This document shows, piece after piece, positions 17,766 to 26,812 of a stretch of 64,000 bases of DNA (the stretch's first letter is position 1; the number at the start of each line of letters is the position of its first letter). A program made the translations under genes and the position numbers. The DNA is taken from positions 19,896-83,895 of the forward strand of contig DAITQM010000011.1 of NCBI GenBank assembly GCA_036832975.1, read 5' to 3'. The DNA is from DAITQM01 sp036832975 (GTDB taxonomy: Bacteria; Pseudomonadota; Gammaproteobacteria; Xanthomonadales; Wenzhouxiangellaceae). The notes under the pieces were generated by a model. It searched no databases. It was not told the origin of the DNA and saw nothing but the letters and a program-made list of their open reading frames with translations.

Positions 17766-19156
17766 GCGTCCCTTACTGGATTTCGGCGCTGTATTTCATC
17801 GCGGCGCTGCTCTTTATCCTCGGCCTCAAGGCGATGAGTTCGCCGGTCACGGCGCGGCGCGGCATTATCTGGGCCGGAGCCGCGATGGGGTTGGCCTCGA
17901 TTGTCACGTTCTGGCACCCGGCGGTCGCCGTGCAGGCCGGACTCGGCACCAACATCGGCCTGATGGTCGGCGCGATCGCGCTCGGCGGCGGACTCGCCTG
18001 GTACAGCGGCCGGCGGGTGGCGATGACCGACATGCCGCAGATGATTGCGTTGTTCAATGGCATGGGCGGAGGCGCGGCGGCGGCGATCGCGGCGATCGAG
18101 CTGCTCAAGGCCGAAGTCCATGCCCCCGTCGTCATGGCGCTGGCCGTGCTCGGCGCCCTGATCGGCGCCGTCGCTTTTTCCGGGTCGCTGATCGCCTTTG
18201 CCAAATTGCAGGGCTGGATGCGCAAGGTCTGGCGCTTTCCCGGCCAGCAAATCTTCAACCTGCTGGTCTTCGCCGGCGCCGTGGGTCTGGCGGTGTGGCT
18301 GTGGCTCGGCCACGCCGATCCGGCGCTGGTGCTCACTTTTTTTGCCCTGGCGCTGGTCTTCGGTGTGCTGATGACCGTGCCGATCGGCGGTGCCGACATG
18401 CCGGTCGTGATCTCGCTGTACAACGCGCTGACCGGCCTGGCCGTCGGTTTCGAGGGCTTTGTGCTCGGTATGCCGGCGATGATGATCGCCGGCATCGTGG
18501 TCGGCTCCGCCGGCACGCTGTTGACGCAATTGATGGCGCGGGCGATGAATCGGCCCCTCAGCAACGTGCTGTTCGCCGGCTTCGGCACCGGCGACGACGG
18601 GGCGACGGCCGCCGCGGGCGGCGGGCAGATGAAAGCGATCGAGGCCCAGGACGCCGCGATCCTGATGGCCTATGCCGAGAAAGTGATCATTGTCCCCGGT
18701 TACGGTATGGCCGTCGCCCAGGCGCAGCACAAAATCTGGGAACTGGTCCAGATCCTGATGCAGCGCGGTGTTCGGGTGTCGTTCGCGATCCACCCGGTCG
18801 CTGGCCGGATGCCGGGACACATGAACGTGCTGCTCGCCGAGGCCGGTGTGCCTTACGATCTGATTTACGATCTCGAAGAGATCAACGCCCAGTTTCCGAC
18901 CACCGACGTGGCACTGGTAATCGGCGCCAACGACGTCGTCAACCCGGCGGCGCGCGACGATCCGTCGAGCCCGATCTATGGCATGCCGATCCTCGACGTG
19001 GATAAGGCGAGAAACGCCATCGTGATCAAACGCGGCCAGGGTGCCGGATTCTCGGGTATCGAAAACCAGCTATTTGTCGGTGACCGGACGCGAATGCTGT
19101 ACGGCGACGCGCAAAAAGCAGCGCAACAACTGATCGCCGGCGTGAAAGAACTGTGA
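17762..19156 (+). CDS. pntB: NAD(P) transhydrogenase subunit beta
   Basis: Protein of 464 residues: eight or nine N-terminal membrane helices (residues 1-260) carrying the rest of the proton channel, then the NADP(H)-binding domain III. Domain III shows the inverted Rossmann motif VPGYGMAVAQAQH near 316 and the conserved VRVSFAIHPVAGRMPGHMNVLLAEA. VVNPAAR and the final GFSGIENQLF complete the pattern. With PntAA and PntAB it makes the complete enzyme, which supplies NADPH at the expense of the proton gradient. Confidence 0.96.
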   Translation: MSVPYWISALYFIAALLFILGLKAMSSPVTARRGIIWAGAAMGLASIVTFWHPAVAVQAGLGTNIGLMVGAIALGGGLAWYSGRRVAMTDMPQMIALFNGMGGGAAAAIAAIELLKAEVHAPVVMALAVLGALIGAVAFSGSLIAFAKLQGWMRKVWRFPGQQIFNLLVFAGAVGLAVWLWLGHADPALVLTFFALALVFGVLMTVPIGGADMPVVISLYNALTGLAVGFEGFVLGMPAMMIAGIVVGSAGTLLTQLMARAMNRPLSNVLFAGFGTGDDGATAAAGGGQMKAIEAQDAAILMAYAEKVIIVPGYGMAVAQAQHKIWELVQILMQRGVRVSFAIHPVAGRMPGHMNVLLAEAGVPYDLIYDLEEINAQFPTTDVALVIGANDVVNPAARDDPSSPIYGMPILDVDKARNAIVIKRGQGAGFSGIENQLFVGDRTRMLYGDAQKAAQQLIAGVKEL

Positions 19157-19164
19157 GGAGCACC

Positions 19165-20895
19165 ATGAACACGATCTCATCCCTGCATGGCCCCATCCGA
19201 ACCGCGGCACTGACGGCCGTGCTGTCGTTGCTCGCGCTGGCCGGCTGCCGGAGCGGCGACCGCGAGCTGACCGCCCGGCAGGATGCGCTGCTCGCCGCCG
19301 TACCGGCCGCCAGCCCGTATCTGCTCACCGCTCTCGAACCCTTCCCCACGGATTTCAGGGCGCTGCTCAACGAAAAACTACTGCCAGCCCTCACGGCTCA
19401 GCTCCCGGCCGGCCCGGATGCGGTGTCCGTCACCGTAGAACAGGGTCTTTTCACCTTCTACCAGATGCTGGCGACGATTTACGATCCCCAGCGGGCCAAG
19501 GCCGCGGGTCTGGACGATGAGATGTTGTGGGCGCTGTACGGCGCCCCGGTGCTGCCCGTGTTCCGCCACGAAGTCTCCGACGCCGGGCGGGCAGAAACGT
19601 GGATTCTGGAGCAATTCCGCAATGCGGGCGCCGCGCCTGCAGCGGTACAAGTCGGCGGTGCCGCGGCGTACAAACTGCCGCTCGGCGGCGCGGCACTGTA
19701 TTTCCGCTTCACCGAGCGGCACGCCGTCTACGCTCTGTTGCCCGACCAGGACGACTCGCCGGCTCTCGGGCTCGCCCTCGCCCTGTCGTCTCCACCGAGG
19801 GCGCTGGATGCCGCGGCCCTGCGCGCCAAGGCCGAGAAAGACGGTCAGCCGCTCTACGAGTTCGGTTACCTGCAACCGCCGGAGCTGGTCAGCGGCCTGC
19901 TCGCCGCCGACGGTCCGTTCACCGCCGAAATCGCCGCCGATCCGGAACTCGCGGCGTTCACCGCCCCGCCCTGCCGGAATGAACTTGGCGAGTTGATGGG
20001 CCTGGTGCCGCGCCTCGATTTCGTACTCAAAAGCGCCGACCGCCGGCAGATGACGATGGTCTCGGAGAGCACGCTGCGCCCCGACCTGGCCGCCGACTTC
20101 GGCAAAATCAGCGGCGGAATACCGGAACTCGAGTTCGGTGCCGCGCCGTTCGCCATGGGCCTGTCGCTGCGCCTCGGGGCGTTGCGCGAAATGCTCCTCA
20201 GGCTGGCCCGCGATACCGTCGCTGACCCCTGGGTCTGCCCGCAGTTCGCCGAACTCAATTCAACCGCCGAACAAATCCTAACCGCCGCCAATACGCCCAT
20301 CCCTCCTGCGGTCGGCAATCTGCATGGCATCTCCCTGACTCTCGATCGCCTGCCCTCCGACTTGAGTGCAATAACCGACTTCGCCGGCCGCCTGACGATC
20401 TATATCGACCATCCGGCGCTGCTTTACGGCATGGCGCAGATGTTCATACCGGCGTTAGCGGCAATCGAACTTAGCGCCGGCGGCGAACCGGTGGCATTGC
20501 CGGCGACGCTGACCGGGCTCGACAACCCGCCGGTCTTCGCGGCGATGAGCGACAGCGCGCTCGGCCTGGCGCGCGGCGGGGCAGCGCTGGCAGCGCTTCC
20601 GTCACGGCTTGGACCCCTGCCGGCAGGCGGCCGGACGCTCGTCGCTTATGATTTCGAGTATGGTCTGCTCGACTCCGTCATGAATCAAGCGATGAGCGAC
20701 TTTGCGACGCGCGCCGCCGCGGAAGCCGACTGCGCCCCCGACTGTCCGGCGGACGAGACTGTTGCCGAGCAGCAGCAAGCGGTGCTCGACAAGATGCGTG
20801 GCTTTTTAGCACTGTTAGACCGTGAACACCTCGTCGTTCAAGCCGGCGAACGGGGACTGGCGGTCGAAACAGTGGTGACCTTTGCCACAGACTGA
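19165..20895 (+). CDS. Large uncharacterised lipoprotein
   Basis: Protein of 576 residues that I do not recognise. The ATG at 19165 has AGGAG seven bases upstream; a GTG at 19153 overlapping the pntB stop is less likely. The N-terminus has a lipoprotein signal ending in LALAGC (Cys29), so the mature protein is probably anchored in the outer membrane. The remainder is soluble, rich in Ala, Leu and Pro, with no transmembrane helix. A Cys-rich patch (ADCAPDCPADE) lies near residue 515. Its position after pntB with only 8 bp of spacing suggests co-transcription but no functional link is evident. Confidence 0.75.
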   Translation: MNTISSLHGPIRTAALTAVLSLLALAGCRSGDRELTARQDALLAAVPAASPYLLTALEPFPTDFRALLNEKLLPALTAQLPAGPDAVSVTVEQGLFTFYQMLATIYDPQRAKAAGLDDEMLWALYGAPVLPVFRHEVSDAGRAETWILEQFRNAGAAPAAVQVGGAAAYKLPLGGAALYFRFTERHAVYALLPDQDDSPALGLALALSSPPRALDAAALRAKAEKDGQPLYEFGYLQPPELVSGLLAADGPFTAEIAADPELAAFTAPPCRNELGELMGLVPRLDFVLKSADRRQMTMVSESTLRPDLAADFGKISGGIPELEFGAAPFAMGLSLRLGALREMLLRLARDTVADPWVCPQFAELNSTAEQILTAANTPIPPAVGNLHGISLTLDRLPSDLSAITDFAGRLTIYIDHPALLYGMAQMFIPALAAIELSAGGEPVALPATLTGLDNPPVFAAMSDSALGLARGGAALAALPSRLGPLPAGGRTLVAYDFEYGLLDSVMNQAMSDFATRAAAEADCAPDCPADETVAEQQQAVLDKMRGFLALLDREHLVVQAGERGLAVETVVTFATD

Positions 20896-20910
20896 GGTGG
20901 GCGAATCGGG

Positions 20911-21876
20911 ATGAACGGCGGCGGCGCGCACACCAGGATCATCGCCTTCATCGGGGGCGCCGTCCTGCTCGGGGCGGTGGCCCACCCCGCCGCCGCCCGG
21001 CAAATCTACCAATTCACCGACGAGGACGGCGTCATCCACCTCAGCGATGTGCCGCCCGACACCGACCAGCCGATCAGCGCGCGCTACATGAAGGTCGAGC
21101 CGGCGCCGAAACTGAGAATCGAAAACGTCCGCAAAAACGGTGTCGCTGCGGCACAGTTCGAGAACCTGCTGTACGGCCCGATGCAAGTCGAAGTGCGGCT
21201 GGAAGAAGCGGGCAACGTCACGACGAATCCTGGATTGCCGCACCGCTTCGTGCTGCCGCCGCGCTTTCGCGGCCCGCTGCTGACGATCGAGCCCCGCGAT
21301 CCGGCCAACGGTTACCGCTACCGCCTGACGGCCAGCGCCGTGCCGGGCGACCCGGCGGCGCGGCACGATCCGTCGGCCCGCTACCTGCCGCCGTTTCCCG
21401 CGGGCCATCGTTTCATGATCAGCCAGGGTTTCGAAGGTGGCGTGACGCACCTGACGCCTGATGCGCGCTACGCCGTGGATATCCCGATGCCGCAGGGCAC
21501 ACCGGTCAGCGCCGCCCGCGACGGTCTGATCGTCGATGTCGAAGACGATTTTTTCGAAGGCGGGGAAGACCTCAAACGCTTCGGCGACAAAGCCAACCGG
21601 ATCTTGGTCCTGCAGGAGGACGGGACGATGGCGCTTTACGCCCACCTCGCCCCGGAAAGCGCCGTGATCCGCCGCGGCGAAATCGTGCTCGCCGGCGAAA
21701 TCATCGGGCACTCGGGCAATACCGGATTCAGCACCGGCCCGCACCTGCATTTCGCGGTCCAGCATAACGCCGGCATGCGCCTCGAAGCGCTGCCGTTTTC
21801 GTTCGTCGACGGCAACGGGCGGTCGCTGACCCCGGCGCGCGGCATGGTGCTGGAAGGGCTCCCGATGCCGCGATGA
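20911..21876 (+). CDS. Exported M23 (LytM-type) peptidase with N-terminal DUF4124
   Basis: Protein of 321 residues. A signal peptide (IIAFIGGAVLLGAVAHPAAA) leads into a DUF4124-like module (RQIYQFTDEDGVIHLSDVPP, residues 30-50), a small domain common at the N-terminus of envelope proteins. A linker domain follows, and the LytM/M23 metallopeptidase fold fills residues 165-300. The zinc ligands are visible as the H...D of GVTHLTPDARYAVDI, about residues 187-195, and HLHF near 280 within GFSTGPHLHFAVQ. Active members cleave peptidoglycan cross-bridges; others only regulate amidases. Here all expected ligands appear present, so activity is plausible. Confidence 0.85.
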   Translation: MNGGGAHTRIIAFIGGAVLLGAVAHPAAARQIYQFTDEDGVIHLSDVPPDTDQPISARYMKVEPAPKLRIENVRKNGVAAAQFENLLYGPMQVEVRLEEAGNVTTNPGLPHRFVLPPRFRGPLLTIEPRDPANGYRYRLTASAVPGDPAARHDPSARYLPPFPAGHRFMISQGFEGGVTHLTPDARYAVDIPMPQGTPVSAARDGLIVDVEDDFFEGGEDLKRFGDKANRILVLQEDGTMALYAHLAPESAVIRRGEIVLAGEIIGHSGNTGFSTGPHLHFAVQHNAGMRLEALPFSFVDGNGRSLTPARGMVLEGLPMPR

Positions 21877-21883
21877 GCGAGCG

Positions 21884-22831
21884 GTGAACCCTCCTTCGCC
21901 GAAGCGTCCCGCCGCGGCGCTGCGCCTGGTGCATCTCGCCGCGCCGCGGGTCACGCGCCCGGCGGTGGCACCCGGCGGGTTGTTGAGCGTTCGTTTCCGC
22001 CGCTATCTGGCCGAGCGCCGGAGCGACGGTCTCGACCCGCGCCTGATCGCCGACCGGTTAGTGAGCGATGCCCGTCGCCATCACCCGGCCGACTGGCTGA
22101 TCAATGGACCCCTCACCTGCCTCGGCCAGCCGGTCGAATACCACCAGGTGCGCCGCTGGCTCGAAACCATCGCCGCCACCGATCATGTCTGTGTCGTCCC
22201 CAGCGGTGCCGATCTGGCGCCCCATGCCAACTGGAGCCATACCCTGCAACAGTGGTTGCCATGGATTTGCAGTGACCACGGTCGTGGCGCCGCCGAACCG
22301 TTTCCGTGGTGGCGCCAGCGCGGCCCGGCGGCGATCATTGGCCTGCCACCCGCCCCGGCCGCCGAACCGGTGAGCCGCGGCCGGCAATTGCAGCGCCTCG
22401 AGGATCTGTTGCAACGCGCCGGTCAAGCCGGCCTGTGCCGCATCGTGTTGTGCCAACACGCCCCCTGCAACCCGGATGTTCCCACTGCGCCACCGGCGGC
22501 GAGCGGCGGCGATTGGACCCCGACGCTGCTCGCCGGCGGCGTCGAACTGTTGCTCAATGGTGACGGGTCCGACGGGCACCTTTGCACGTTCCAGACCGCC
22601 AGCGGCGGTGCTCTGGCCTTACGGACCGCGGGATGCCAGCCGGCGAACGGCGGTGCAACCGGCTTTTACAGCGTGGTGGAAGTGAGCCGCAACGAAAAGG
22701 AGTTCCATCTCGGCATCGCCCGTTACCGGCTCACGCTGCCGGCGGCGGCCGGCAACGCCGAGGAGGTCGGAATCGACACACCGCCGGCCGAACGGCTCGA
22801 CCAAGCGGTTTTCATTCTGCCCCGAGATTGA
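21884..22831 (+). CDS. Degenerate calcineurin-like metallophosphoesterase
   Basis: Protein of 315 residues from a GTG start. Its segments follow the order of metallophosphoesterases but most metal ligands are altered. RLVHLAAP stands where HxSDxH is expected, WLINGPLTCLGQPVEY where xxVxTGDLTxxG is expected, and VCVVPSGADL where VPGNHD is expected. RIVLCQHAP matches the later HHP motif and keeps its His. LLLNGDGSDGH takes the place of LxGHxH. The spacing of these blocks and the C-terminal FYSVVEV...FHLGIARYRL fit the family. My reading is a pseudoenzyme of that fold, which is inference from motif order without an alignment. It sits convergent to lpxC and 8 bp after the M23 gene. Confidence 0.55.
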   Translation: MNPPSPKRPAAALRLVHLAAPRVTRPAVAPGGLLSVRFRRYLAERRSDGLDPRLIADRLVSDARRHHPADWLINGPLTCLGQPVEYHQVRRWLETIAATDHVCVVPSGADLAPHANWSHTLQQWLPWICSDHGRGAAEPFPWWRQRGPAAIIGLPPAPAAEPVSRGRQLQRLEDLLQRAGQAGLCRIVLCQHAPCNPDVPTAPPAASGGDWTPTLLAGGVELLLNGDGSDGHLCTFQTASGGALALRTAGCQPANGGATGFYSVVEVSRNEKEFHLGIARYRLTLPAAAGNAEEVGIDTPPAERLDQAVFILPRD

Positions 22832-22850
22832 ACCGTGCGGCACCCGGACC

Positions 22851-22878
22851 CCGGGGCTTCCCCTTGCTCAAGCCCCGG
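22851..22878 (+). terminator. Hairpin after the phosphoesterase-like gene
   Basis: Stem CCGGGGCTT / AAGCCCCGG (9 bp) with a 10-nt loop, 20 bp after the stop codon. No T-run follows, so it may be a mRNA-stabilising hairpin or a weak terminator. Confidence 0.45.
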
Positions 22879-23029
22879 AGTTGCTGCACGGGAAGGCCGG
22901 CATGCAGTCGTCCTAACCAGCGCCGTCCACCCAGCCGCATAAACCGGGTGCCGTATCGATCATAGCATGATTGCCGATCGGATCGTATTACGACCGGCCA
23001 GGGGTATCTCAAGTGTGAAATAATCGCCG

Positions 23030-23077
23030 ATCGTTCGACTCCGCATCACCCGACAGGGTGAACGGACAGCGAACGAT
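23030..23077 (-). terminator. Possible terminator of the dcw operon after lpxC
   Basis: Nested stems ATCGTTCG / CGAACGAT (outer) and CACCC / GGGTG (inner) lie 16 bp after the lpxC stop on the minus strand, followed by CGGCGATTATTTC. The outer stem is perfect over 8 bp. A weak T-rich tract argues for moderate confidence. Confidence 0.45.
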
Positions 23078-23092
23078 ATCCGCAGGAAACGC

Positions 23093-24004
23093 TCAGCTCG
23101 CTTGGGCTGGGTGCAGATACGAAATCGGGGCGGCCGACGGATCGTCGAAGACCAGTTCCTCCCAGACATCGGGCCGCGCCAGCAACGTCCGCAACAGCAG
23201 GTTGTTCAGCTCGTGACCCGATTTGTATCCGGCGAACGAACCGATCAGCCCGCGGCCGAGCAGATACAGATCGCCGATCGCGTCGAGCACCTTGTGCTTG
23301 ACGAATTCGTCGCGGTAACGCAACCCGTCCTGGTTCAGCACCCGGTAATCGTCGAGGACGACCGCATTGTCCATGCTGCCGCCAAGCGCCAGATTGCGCT
23401 TGCGCAAAGCCTCGAGATCGCGCATGAAGCCGAAAGTACGGGCCCGCGCGACTTCTTTCAGAAACGAGGTCGTCGAAAAATCGATTTCGGCGCGGCAGTT
23501 GTGCTCGTTGAACAGCGGGTGGTTGAACTGGATCTCGAAACTCACCTTGAAACCGTCGAACGGGTCGAACCGCGCCCAGCGGTCATCGAGGCGGACCTCG
23601 AGGCTTTTGCGGATGCGCAAAAAGCGTTTCGCCGTCTTCTGTTCCTGCACCCCCGCCGACTGGAGCAGAAACACGAACGGCCCGGCGCTGCCGTCCATGA
23701 TCGGCAGTTCTTCGTCGGTGACATCGACGTAAGCGTTGTCGATGCCGAGCCCGGCGAAGGCCGAGAGCAGGTGCTCGACGGTGGCGATTCTGACCCCGTC
23801 GCGAACCAGGGAGGTCGACATCCGGGTGTCGCCGACGTTCTCCGGGCAGGCTTTGATCTCGACCGCCGGATCGAGATCGACGCGGCGGAAAACGATGCCG
23901 CTGTTGGCCGCCGCGGGGCGTAAAGTCAGGAATACTTTCTTGCCGGAATGGATGCCCACGCCCGTGGCGCGGATCACGTTTTTCAGTGTTCTTTGCTGTA
24001 TCAC
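23093..24004 (-). CDS. lpxC: UDP-3-O-acyl-N-acetylglucosamine deacetylase LpxC
   Basis: Zinc deacetylase of 303 residues that commits UDP-GlcNAc to lipid A synthesis. The start is GTG (24004), giving MIQQRTLKNVIRATGVGIHSG. The zinc ligands are His78 in VEHLLSA, and the His and Asp of KHKVLDAIGDLYLLG near residue 237. The catalytic His is in GYKSGHELNN near 263. MDGSAGPF holds the conserved catalytic Glu region (TDEELPIMDGSAGPF). It is the last gene of the dcw cluster, separated from ftsZ by 258 bp, so it may also have its own promoter. Confidence 0.96.
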   Translation of the reverse strand: MIQQRTLKNVIRATGVGIHSGKKVFLTLRPAAANSGIVFRRVDLDPAVEIKACPENVGDTRMSTSLVRDGVRIATVEHLLSAFAGLGIDNAYVDVTDEELPIMDGSAGPFVFLLQSAGVQEQKTAKRFLRIRKSLEVRLDDRWARFDPFDGFKVSFEIQFNHPLFNEHNCRAEIDFSTTSFLKEVARARTFGFMRDLEALRKRNLALGGSMDNAVVLDDYRVLNQDGLRYRDEFVKHKVLDAIGDLYLLGRGLIGSFAGYKSGHELNNLLLRTLLARPDVWEELVFDDPSAAPISYLHPAQAS

Positions 24005-24183
24005 CTGGGGTACCCCCTAGTTTGACTGGCAATGGTAGCACAGCCGCGGCGGCCGGGAAGGGTTCTCATGTCCATCCGTTCCTCACACCGCCGGGACTGG
24101 GCGCGACGTTGAGCGGCTTTTCGCCGGTTTCTGGCCATGCGCCGGTCGAGCCTAGCGGGCGGCGATGAACGGTCGCTGAACAC

Positions 24184-24209
24184 GGGCGCGGGGGGCCGAT
24201 CCCGCGCCC
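24184..24209 (-). terminator. GC-rich hairpin between ftsZ and lpxC
   Basis: Perfect 9-bp stem GGGCGCGGG / CCCGCGCCC with an 8-nt loop, about 55 bp after the ftsZ stop. No T-run is present. It may partly uncouple lpxC from the division operon. The remaining ftsZ-lpxC gap (24005-24262) contains the palindrome GGGGTACCCC just before lpxC and no gene. Confidence 0.35.
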
Positions 24210-24262
24210 GCCGGGCGTCATCCCAAGCGACTCACCACAGAGGGTCGTCGTTTCCCTGGCGG

Positions 24263-25417
24263 TCAGTCGATCTGGCGGCGCAAAAAAGCCGGAATATCGA
24301 GCACTTCGAGACGTTCCTCCCCTTTTTCGGCGGCAAACAAATCGCTGTGCTGCTCGGCCACTGCCACACCGCGCCCCATGCCGCCTGCGGCCGCATAGCG
24401 GCGGACCTGCGGCTTGACCACCTGCAACGGCGGGGGGTTCGGCTCGCCCGCGGTTCGCCGCTGCTGGCCGAGACCGGTGGCCACCACTGTCACTCTGAGT
24501 TCGTCGTCCATCTCCGGGTCGATCACCGCGCCGATCACCACCGTGGCGTCCTCGGAAGCCAGGTCGTTGATGACGCTGCCGATGTCCTCGAACTCCTTCA
24601 TCGACAGATTCATTCCGGCGGTGACGTTGACCAAAAGCCCGAACGCTCCGGTGAGATTGATGTCCTCGAGCAGCGGGCTGCCGATCGCCAGATTGACCGC
24701 ATTCAGCGCCCGGTCTTCGCCGCGCGCCTGCCCGGCGCCCATCATCGCCATACCCATTTCCGACATCACGGTCCGCACATCGGCGAAGTCGACATTGATC
24801 AGGCCCTGGCGGGTAATCAGATCGGAAATACCCTGGACCGCGCCGGTCAGCACCTGATTGGCGGTGCGGAAGGCACTGACCAGACTGATTTCGCCGCCCA
24901 GCACGCTGAGCAGTTTGGCGTTCGGAATCGTGATCAATGAATCGACGTGACGCGCCAACTCATCGATGCCCTTCAGCGCCACACCCATGCGCCGCTGACC
25001 CTCGAAAGGAAAGGGCTTGGTCACCACGGCCACGGTCAGGACGTTCAATTCCTTGGCGACCTTGGCGATTTCCGGCGCCGCGCCGGTGCCGGTCCCGCCG
25101 CCCATGCCGGCGGTGATGAACACCATATCGGTGCCTTTGAGGATCTCGACGATACGGTCGCGGTCCTCAAGCGCCGCCTGGCGGCCGATTTCGGGATTGG
25201 CCCCGGCTCCCAGACCCTTGGTCACGCTGTTACCGATGTGCAGCGTGTTCTTGCCCTTGAAGTCGCGCAGTGCCTGGGCATCGGTATTGACACTGAAAAA
25301 ATCGACGCCTTCGATCGCCGCCTCGACCATCTGGTTGACGGCATTGCCACCGCCGCCGCCGACGCCGATCACCTTGATCACCGCGCTCGGTGAATAGTTT
25401 TCAACAATTTCAAACAT
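24263..25417 (-). CDS. ftsZ: Cell division protein FtsZ
   Basis: Tubulin-like GTPase of 384 residues that forms the Z-ring. The nucleotide-binding signature GGGTGTGAAP lies near residue 105, preceded by IGVGGGGGNAVNQMV near 17. The T7 synergy loop NVDFADVRTVM, which carries the catalytic Asp, lies near 207. The C-terminal linker is short (about 40 residues), and the tail DIPAFLRRQID is the conserved peptide bound by FtsA and ZipA. AGGAGA precedes the ATG. The gap to ftsA is long (165 bp) and contains two hairpins. Confidence 0.97.
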   Translation of the reverse strand: MFEIVENYSPSAVIKVIGVGGGGGNAVNQMVEAAIEGVDFFSVNTDAQALRDFKGKNTLHIGNSVTKGLGAGANPEIGRQAALEDRDRIVEILKGTDMVFITAGMGGGTGTGAAPEIAKVAKELNVLTVAVVTKPFPFEGQRRMGVALKGIDELARHVDSLITIPNAKLLSVLGGEISLVSAFRTANQVLTGAVQGISDLITRQGLINVDFADVRTVMSEMGMAMMGAGQARGEDRALNAVNLAIGSPLLEDINLTGAFGLLVNVTAGMNLSMKEFEDIGSVINDLASEDATVVIGAVIDPEMDDELRVTVVATGLGQQRRTAGEPNPPPLQVVKPQVRRYAAAGGMGRGVAVAEQHSDLFAAEKGEERLEVLDIPAFLRRQID

Positions 25418-25483
25418 GGCCTGTCTCCTGTGTTACGCCCGTCTTCCTCCCGGCCCACCGGCCGGCACCCGCTGCGGCATCGT

Positions 25484-25578
25484 TCCCACTCCGCCCGGCG
25501 GAGTGGGACTCGGCCCTGCCGCTGCCTCGACCCGGTATCCAGCCGGGCCGAAGCGATGCGAAGCGCTCGGTGCTTCGC
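25484..25578 (-). promoter_or_regulatory. Two hairpins in the ftsA-ftsZ gap
   Basis: Stem TCCCACTCCGCC / GGCGGAGTGGGA (25484-25508) is almost loopless, and GCGAAGC-7 nt-GCTTCGC (25558-25578) immediately follows the ftsA stop. The arrangement could stabilise the ftsZ mRNA segment or attenuate it. No open reading frame is likely in this gap. Confidence 0.4.
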
Positions 25579-25582
25579 TTAT

Positions 25583-26812
25583 TCAAAACTCACCGCGAAA
25601 CCAATTGCGAAACCGTGCCCAGACATCGCGCGCCGCACTCCGCCCGAGTTTCAGTTCCGGGTGCGCCGCGCCGCTGCCGTGCAGTAAAAACCCGGCGGCC
25701 GCGCTGTAGGCCGGATTGGTCAGGACTTCGGAAAGCCCGCTCAAGCCCTGCGCCACGCCGATCCGGACCGGCAGGTGAAAGATTTCCTCGGCGAGTTCGA
25801 CGACCCCTTCGGTGCGCGCCGCACCGCCGGTCAATACGACACCGGCGCGCACCATGTTTTCATAGCCGCTGCGCCTAAGTTCGGTCTGGATCATCGTCAG
25901 GATTTCGCGGTACCGCGCTTCGACGACCTGGGCCAGCGCCTGGCGCGCCAGGCGGCGGGGCGGCCGCTCGCCGACGCTCGGCACCTGGATGTTTTCATCA
26001 CTGCGCGCCAGTTGCTCGACGGCGCAGGCATATTTGATCTTGATCTCCTCGGCGTGCTGCGTCGGAGTGCGCAGGGCGACGGCGATGTCGTGGGTGACCA
26101 GATCGCCGGCGATCGGAATGCACGCCGTGTGGCGCAGCGCGCCTTGCGCGTAAATTGCCAGATCGGAAGTGCCGGCGCCGATATCGACCAGCGCCACGCC
26201 GAGGTCCATCTCGTCTTCGCTGAGCACGGCGCGGCTCGAGGCGATTTGCTGCAAGATCAGATCGTCGACCTGCAAGCCGCAGCGCGCGATGCACTTGATC
26301 AGGTTTTGCACCGCGCTTTGCGCCGCGGTGACGACGTGGACATAGGTTTCGAGCCGAACGCCGGACATGCCGACCGGCTGGCGGATACCGTCCTGGCTGT
26401 CGATCAGGTATTCCTGCGGCAGGACGTGCAGGATGCGCTGATCGGCGGGCACGGCGACGGCGCGCGCCGCGTCGAGGACGCGCTCGACGTCGGCCTCGCT
26501 GACTTCCTGATCCTTGATGGCGACGATGCCGTGCGAGTTGTGACTGCGGATGTGGTTGCCGGAAATCCCGGCGAACACGGCGCGGATCTCGCAGCCGGCC
26601 ATCAATTCGGCTTCCTCGATCGCCCGCTGGATCGAATGTTCGGTGGCTTCGATATCGACCACGACACCGCGTTTGAGGCCGCGCGACGGGTGCGAGCCGA
26701 GACCGATCACCTCCAGCAGGCCGGCGGCGTCCGCCTCGGCGACCACGGCGACGGTTTTATACGTCCCGATATCGAGACCGACGGTCAATGCCTTGTCGTT
26801 TTTTCTAACCAT
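25583..26812 (-). CDS. ftsA: Cell division protein FtsA
   Basis: Actin-like ATPase of 409 residues tethering FtsZ to the membrane. Phosphate-1 motif VGLDIGTYKTVAVVAE is near residue 10, the SHS2 (1C) domain insertion is at about 85-165, phosphate-2 VALVDIGAGTSDLAIY is near 205, and VLTGGAARTEGVVELAE near 335. The C-terminal RDVWARFRNWFRGEF is the amphipathic membrane helix. The ATG at 26812 gives the family start MVRKNDKALTVGLDIGT and overlaps ftsQ by 8 bp. Confidence 0.96.
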   Translation of the reverse strand: MVRKNDKALTVGLDIGTYKTVAVVAEADAAGLLEVIGLGSHPSRGLKRGVVVDIEATEHSIQRAIEEAELMAGCEIRAVFAGISGNHIRSHNSHGIVAIKDQEVSEADVERVLDAARAVAVPADQRILHVLPQEYLIDSQDGIRQPVGMSGVRLETYVHVVTAAQSAVQNLIKCIARCGLQVDDLILQQIASSRAVLSEDEMDLGVALVDIGAGTSDLAIYAQGALRHTACIPIAGDLVTHDIAVALRTPTQHAEEIKIKYACAVEQLARSDENIQVPSVGERPPRRLARQALAQVVEARYREILTMIQTELRRSGYENMVRAGVVLTGGAARTEGVVELAEEIFHLPVRIGVAQGLSGLSEVLTNPAYSAAAGFLLHGSGAAHPELKLGRSAARDVWARFRNWFRGEF

